DNA of 7,593 nt from JAFGED01 sp034430835 (GTDB lineage: Bacteria > Chloroflexota > Anaerolineae > B4-G1): the NCBI GenBank assembly GCA_034430835.1, contig DAOUDX010000044.1, positions 1-7,593 on the forward strand. The letters run 5' to 3'. The position numbers and the translations under genes were made by a program. The notes beneath the pieces are model-generated. The model was not told the DNA's origin and made no database searches. It saw only the letters and a list, made by a program, of their open reading frames with translations. Within the stretch, counting starts at the first letter, position 1; every line of letters starts with the position of its first letter. Below, one piece after another: positions 5,317 to 7,593 of this stretch.

Positions 5317-5387
5317 CATAGTTTTAACGAAGCGCCACGGCTTCACGATCGCTGGGCTTGGGTCGTGCCGGGGATAGCACGTTCCGA

Positions 5388-6476
5388 TCAGGCGGGCAGG
5401 TGAACGGTGACGGTTGTGCCTTCGCCCACCCCACTGTGTATCTCGACGCGCCCTCCGTGGTTCTCGACGTTCCTGCGGGCGACGTAAAGCCCCAGGCCGC
5501 TGCCCTTTTGCCCCCCCTTCCAGTTCGAGAACCCAATGCGGTAAACCTTCTCCTGGATCTCTGGGGGGATGCCCACACCTGTGTCCGCGACGTCGATGGC
5601 GACCCATCCATCGTTCTCCTGCTGCGTACGCAGTGTGAGCGTTCCCCCTTCGGGCATGGCCCGGCCGGCGTTGCTCAACAGGTTGTGAAAAACCCTTTCC
5701 AACTGGGCGCGGCTGCCGCGCACCGGTGGGACGGTCTCGTCCCACTCTCGCACGATGGTCACCTTGGGGTGACCGAAGCTGAATTCCTGTGTCAATCGCT
5801 CCAGCAGATGCTGGAGATTCAGGGGCTCCCAGCGCCAGAACTCGCTGCTATCGAGGGCCACGGCCACTTGGCCTAGATCGTCGGCCAAGCGCTTGATGCG
5901 CTCCAGTATTTCCTTGATGACGTCGATGGATCGCTCGCCCTCCGGGCTGCCTGCCACCAACTGACTCAATACCTGGACCCGCTGCGTGAGCACAAAGTAG
6001 GTGGTGCCGCCGATGTCGTGGCCCACCTCGCGTGCCAGAAGGCGCAACTCCTCCTCAACCTGTTGCTTGCGGTGGCGCAACTCCTGCCACTCGAGGCCGC
6101 GTTCAATGCGCAAGATCCACTGATCCAGCGGCTCGGACTTGTTGACGAAATCCTTGGCGCCCCCGCGCATGGCAGCGACGGCGTTCTCATATACGCCGTA
6201 GGCGCTGAGCATGATCACGTACGTGCGTTCCAGCAAATGCTTCTCGTGCATCGCGCGCAGCAGATCCATGCCATCCATGCCCGGCATGTTGATGTCGAGC
6301 AGTATGATGTCGTAGTGGGCTTGCTCCACCATAGCCAACGCTTCTTCCCCACCTACCGCCGCCTTTGTTTCCCAGCCCCGCGCTGCAAAGACAGGGTTGC
6401 CGAGAAACGCGACGACTTCCTCTCGGAAGAAGGGTTCGTCGTCCACCACCAGGATCGTTTTCCGATCTGTGACCAC
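5388..6476 (-). CDS. Receiver-domain histidine kinase (REC-HisKA-HATPase)
   Basis: A cytoplasmic kinase of 362 residues with no membrane helix. The N-terminal receiver (about 6-125) has D12-D13, phosphoacceptor D61 (LLDINMPGMDG), S91 (MLSAYG) and K113. A dimerisation helix region (about 135-205) carries the likely phosphorylated H153 in VGHDIGG, where the usual acidic residue follows the His. The ATP-binding domain (about 218-362) is complete: N-box with N265 and N269 (FHNLLSNAGRAM), G1 box DTGVGIP (298-304), then GSGLGLYVA (325-333). It starts with GTG at 6476, 10 nt after the upstream gene's stop, with AGGA overlapping that stop, so the two genes form one transcript. The N-terminal receiver implies input from another kinase, and the neighbouring receiver-TPR protein is the likely target. 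It is the only kinase here with intact ATP-binding boxes. Confidence 0.93.
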   Translation of the reverse strand: MVTDRKTILVVDDEPFFREEVVAFLGNPVFAARGWETKAAVGGEEALAMVEQAHYDIILLDINMPGMDGMDLLRAMHEKHLLERTYVIMLSAYGVYENAVAAMRGGAKDFVNKSEPLDQWILRIERGLEWQELRHRKQQVEEELRLLAREVGHDIGGTTYFVLTQRVQVLSQLVAGSPEGERSIDVIKEILERIKRLADDLGQVAVALDSSEFWRWEPLNLQHLLERLTQEFSFGHPKVTIVREWDETVPPVRGSRAQLERVFHNLLSNAGRAMPEGGTLTLRTQQENDGWVAIDVADTGVGIPPEIQEKVYRIGFSNWKGGQKGSGLGLYVARRNVENHGGRVEIHSGVGEGTTVTVHLPA

Positions 6477-6486
6477 GCCAGCTTTC

Positions 6487-7593
6487 CTAACTCTTTGCTT
6501 GCACTGGCAGTTCTAGGACGAAGCGTAGATCGCCATCGCGCGTTTGCCAAGTGAGACTCCCGCCGTAGCGACTCGCCACCGTTTCCTGCACCAGTGCCCA
6601 CTCGAAACGAAGAGGGGATAACTCTTCAGGCGCCCTGGCCTTTGGCTCGAGGACGGAGATGATCTTTTCTCGCAGTTGGGGTTGTAGTGCCCGTATCTCT
6701 GTGCGCACTCGCTGCTCCTTGCTGTTCAGGGAAGTGGTGATCTCGATGAGACCGCCGGGTTTCTCGAAGGCTTCGATGGCCAAGCGCAGCATTGTTGCCA
6801 CGACGCCAAACGTTTCGTTCGGCTCGATCGGCAGTGGCGGCAGTCCCTCGCTGTAAGTCGCGTGCACCTCCACGTTGCGCCACTGCCTTTCCGCGACCAG
6901 CCAGATGAGCGCCCCGCGCACCACGTCGTTCCAGTCGGTGGCTTTGCGGACGAAGCCGATACGCTGCGAGAACGTGAGTAGGTTGAACAGCTTATTGCTG
7001 GCATCATCCAGGCTGTTCTCGATCTTGTCCAGCCGCTCGATGGCCTTCTCGTGCGGGGGAGGGGTCTCTGCCCCTCCCTGGAGGGCAGTGCGCAGGTTGG
7101 CCGTCGCCAGCCGGGCCACGGCCAGCGGGTTTGCTGTCTCGTGGAGAATGCGCTGCGCCAGTGTGCCCAGCGAGGCGACCTGTTGCATCCGCATCGCGGT
7201 GATCCCCACATCGTTCAGGGCCTGGAGGTAACGGGCTCCTTCCAGCACCCCACCGATGGCCGTGGAGAGCAGACGCAGGTATCCTTCGTCGTCGTCGGTG
7301 AACCAGTCGCGATGGCCGGGAGCGCTGGGGATCTTGTTGATCAGTTCCAGGGTGCCCAGGATTTCGTCGCCCAATTGGAGCGGGACGCCTACGAAGGAAC
7401 GATAGATGCCGGAGGGGAGGTGTGAGGCGACCTCCGCAATGTGGGGATCATCCCAGTTCTCCACCGCATCCGGTTCGCGTATCTGGATGGCTGTCCCGCC
7501 CTGGATAACTTGCCCCGTTAGCCCTTCCCCGGCCATGTATGTCATCTCGCCGAGCAGCGTTTCGGGAAGGCCACTGGCAGCCCGCAGCACCAC
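6487..7593 (-). CDS. GAF-domain histidine-kinase-like protein with degenerate ATPase domain, N-terminus cut by window edge
   Basis: At least 368 residues; the frame stays open to the right edge, so the first visible GTG need not be the start. A GAF sensor domain fills about 1-125 (GEGLTGQVIQGG, YRSFVGVPLQLGDEILGTLELIN). A coiled linker leads to a dimerisation helix pair (about 137-210) with a canonical LHETANPL H-box, H151. The C-terminal part (about 215-365) aligns by position with a kinase ATPase domain, ending RYGGSLTWQTRDGDLRFVLELP. However, the N-box Asn residues are replaced (T267, L271), the G1 DxGxG motif is absent and so is the GxGLGL motif. It therefore probably cannot bind ATP. It may sense a small ligand or redox state and serve as a phosphoacceptor or dimer partner for the intact kinase encoded 10 nt downstream. 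More domains may lie beyond the edge. Confidence 0.88.
   Translation of the reverse strand: MVLRAASGLPETLLGEMTYMAGEGLTGQVIQGGTAIQIREPDAVENWDDPHIAEVASHLPSGIYRSFVGVPLQLGDEILGTLELINKIPSAPGHRDWFTDDDEGYLRLLSTAIGGVLEGARYLQALNDVGITAMRMQQVASLGTLAQRILHETANPLAVARLATANLRTALQGGAETPPPHEKAIERLDKIENSLDDASNKLFNLLTFSQRIGFVRKATDWNDVVRGALIWLVAERQWRNVEVHATYSEGLPPLPIEPNETFGVVATMLRLAIEAFEKPGGLIEITTSLNSKEQRVRTEIRALQPQLREKIISVLEPKARAPEELSPLRFEWALVQETVASRYGGSLTWQTRDGDLRFVLELPVQAKS
7057..7089. repeat. GC-rich intragenic palindrome with two competing stems
   Basis: GGGAGGGG (7057-7064) and CCCCTCCC (7071-7078) form a perfect 8-bp stem with a 6-nt loop. The CTGCCCCTCC segment (7069-7078) can alternatively pair with GGAGGGCAG (7081-7089), with one bulge. 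It lies within the kinase-like gene and encodes the turn between its two dimerisation helices (around residues 169-179). No T-run follows, so it is not an intrinsic terminator. Confidence 0.5.

Noticed and set aside
5302..5319. Five-codon frame ATG-AGG-AGG-TCA-AGT-TAA just before the response regulator
   Set aside because: The AGGAGG is the response regulator's own Shine-Dalgarno and the tiny frame has none of its own.
5327..5347. Small hairpin (GAAGC and GCTTC with a 6-nt loop) in the gap before the response regulator
   Set aside because: The stem is only 5 bp with no following T-run; too weak to call a terminator or attenuator.
5358..5876. Plus-strand open frame of 172 codons opposite the receiver-histidine kinase
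   Set aside because: It is an antisense shadow; the kinase on the minus strand has all its catalytic boxes.

Overview
The window is a compact block of high-GC bacterial DNA in which every gene I can support lies on the minus strand, so the reading order runs from the right edge to the left edge. The phylum is an inference: long Thr/Pro/Ser linkers behind lipoprotein signals, GAF and receiver-domain kinases, a receiver fused to TPR-like helices and several LCP proteins together suggest Chloroflexota (Anaerolineae-like). No rRNA, tRNA or marker gene is present to prove it.

Right part (about 7593 to 4664): a signalling cassette. It holds a GAF/histidine-kinase-like protein cut by the window edge whose ATP-binding half has decayed, then a receiver-histidine kinase with intact catalytic boxes, then a receiver domain with a helical TPR-like tail and no DNA-binding domain. 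The first two are 10 nt apart; the third follows after 85 nt and has a strong ribosome binding site.

Middle part (about 4589 to 782): an envelope cassette. It holds a lipoprotein with a phosphodiester glycosidase (NAGPA-type) domain, then an ECF sigma factor, then a membrane protein joining a cytoplasmic zinc-finger anti-sigma domain to an extracytoplasmic LCP (LytR-CpsA-Psr) domain, then a second LCP protein made as a lipoprotein. The last three genes overlap by 4 nt at each junction (GTGA and ATGA), so they are probably translationally coupled. LCP enzymes make phosphodiester links between glycopolymers and peptidoglycan, and the glycosidase family cleaves sugar phosphodiesters. The simplest reading is an envelope-sensing sigma system that uses an LCP fold as its external sensor. 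The sensor LCP carries Cys where its sibling has the family's Arg in the SIPRD motif.

Left part (about 780 to 1): an intergenic region with a hairpin, a tandem 7-bp repeat and a near-consensus housekeeping promoter placed so close to the next start codon that the transcript should be leaderless. It drives a type IV prepilin peptidase that runs off the left edge.

There is no gene-free stretch longer than 137 nt. No mobile element, CRISPR array or RNA gene was seen.
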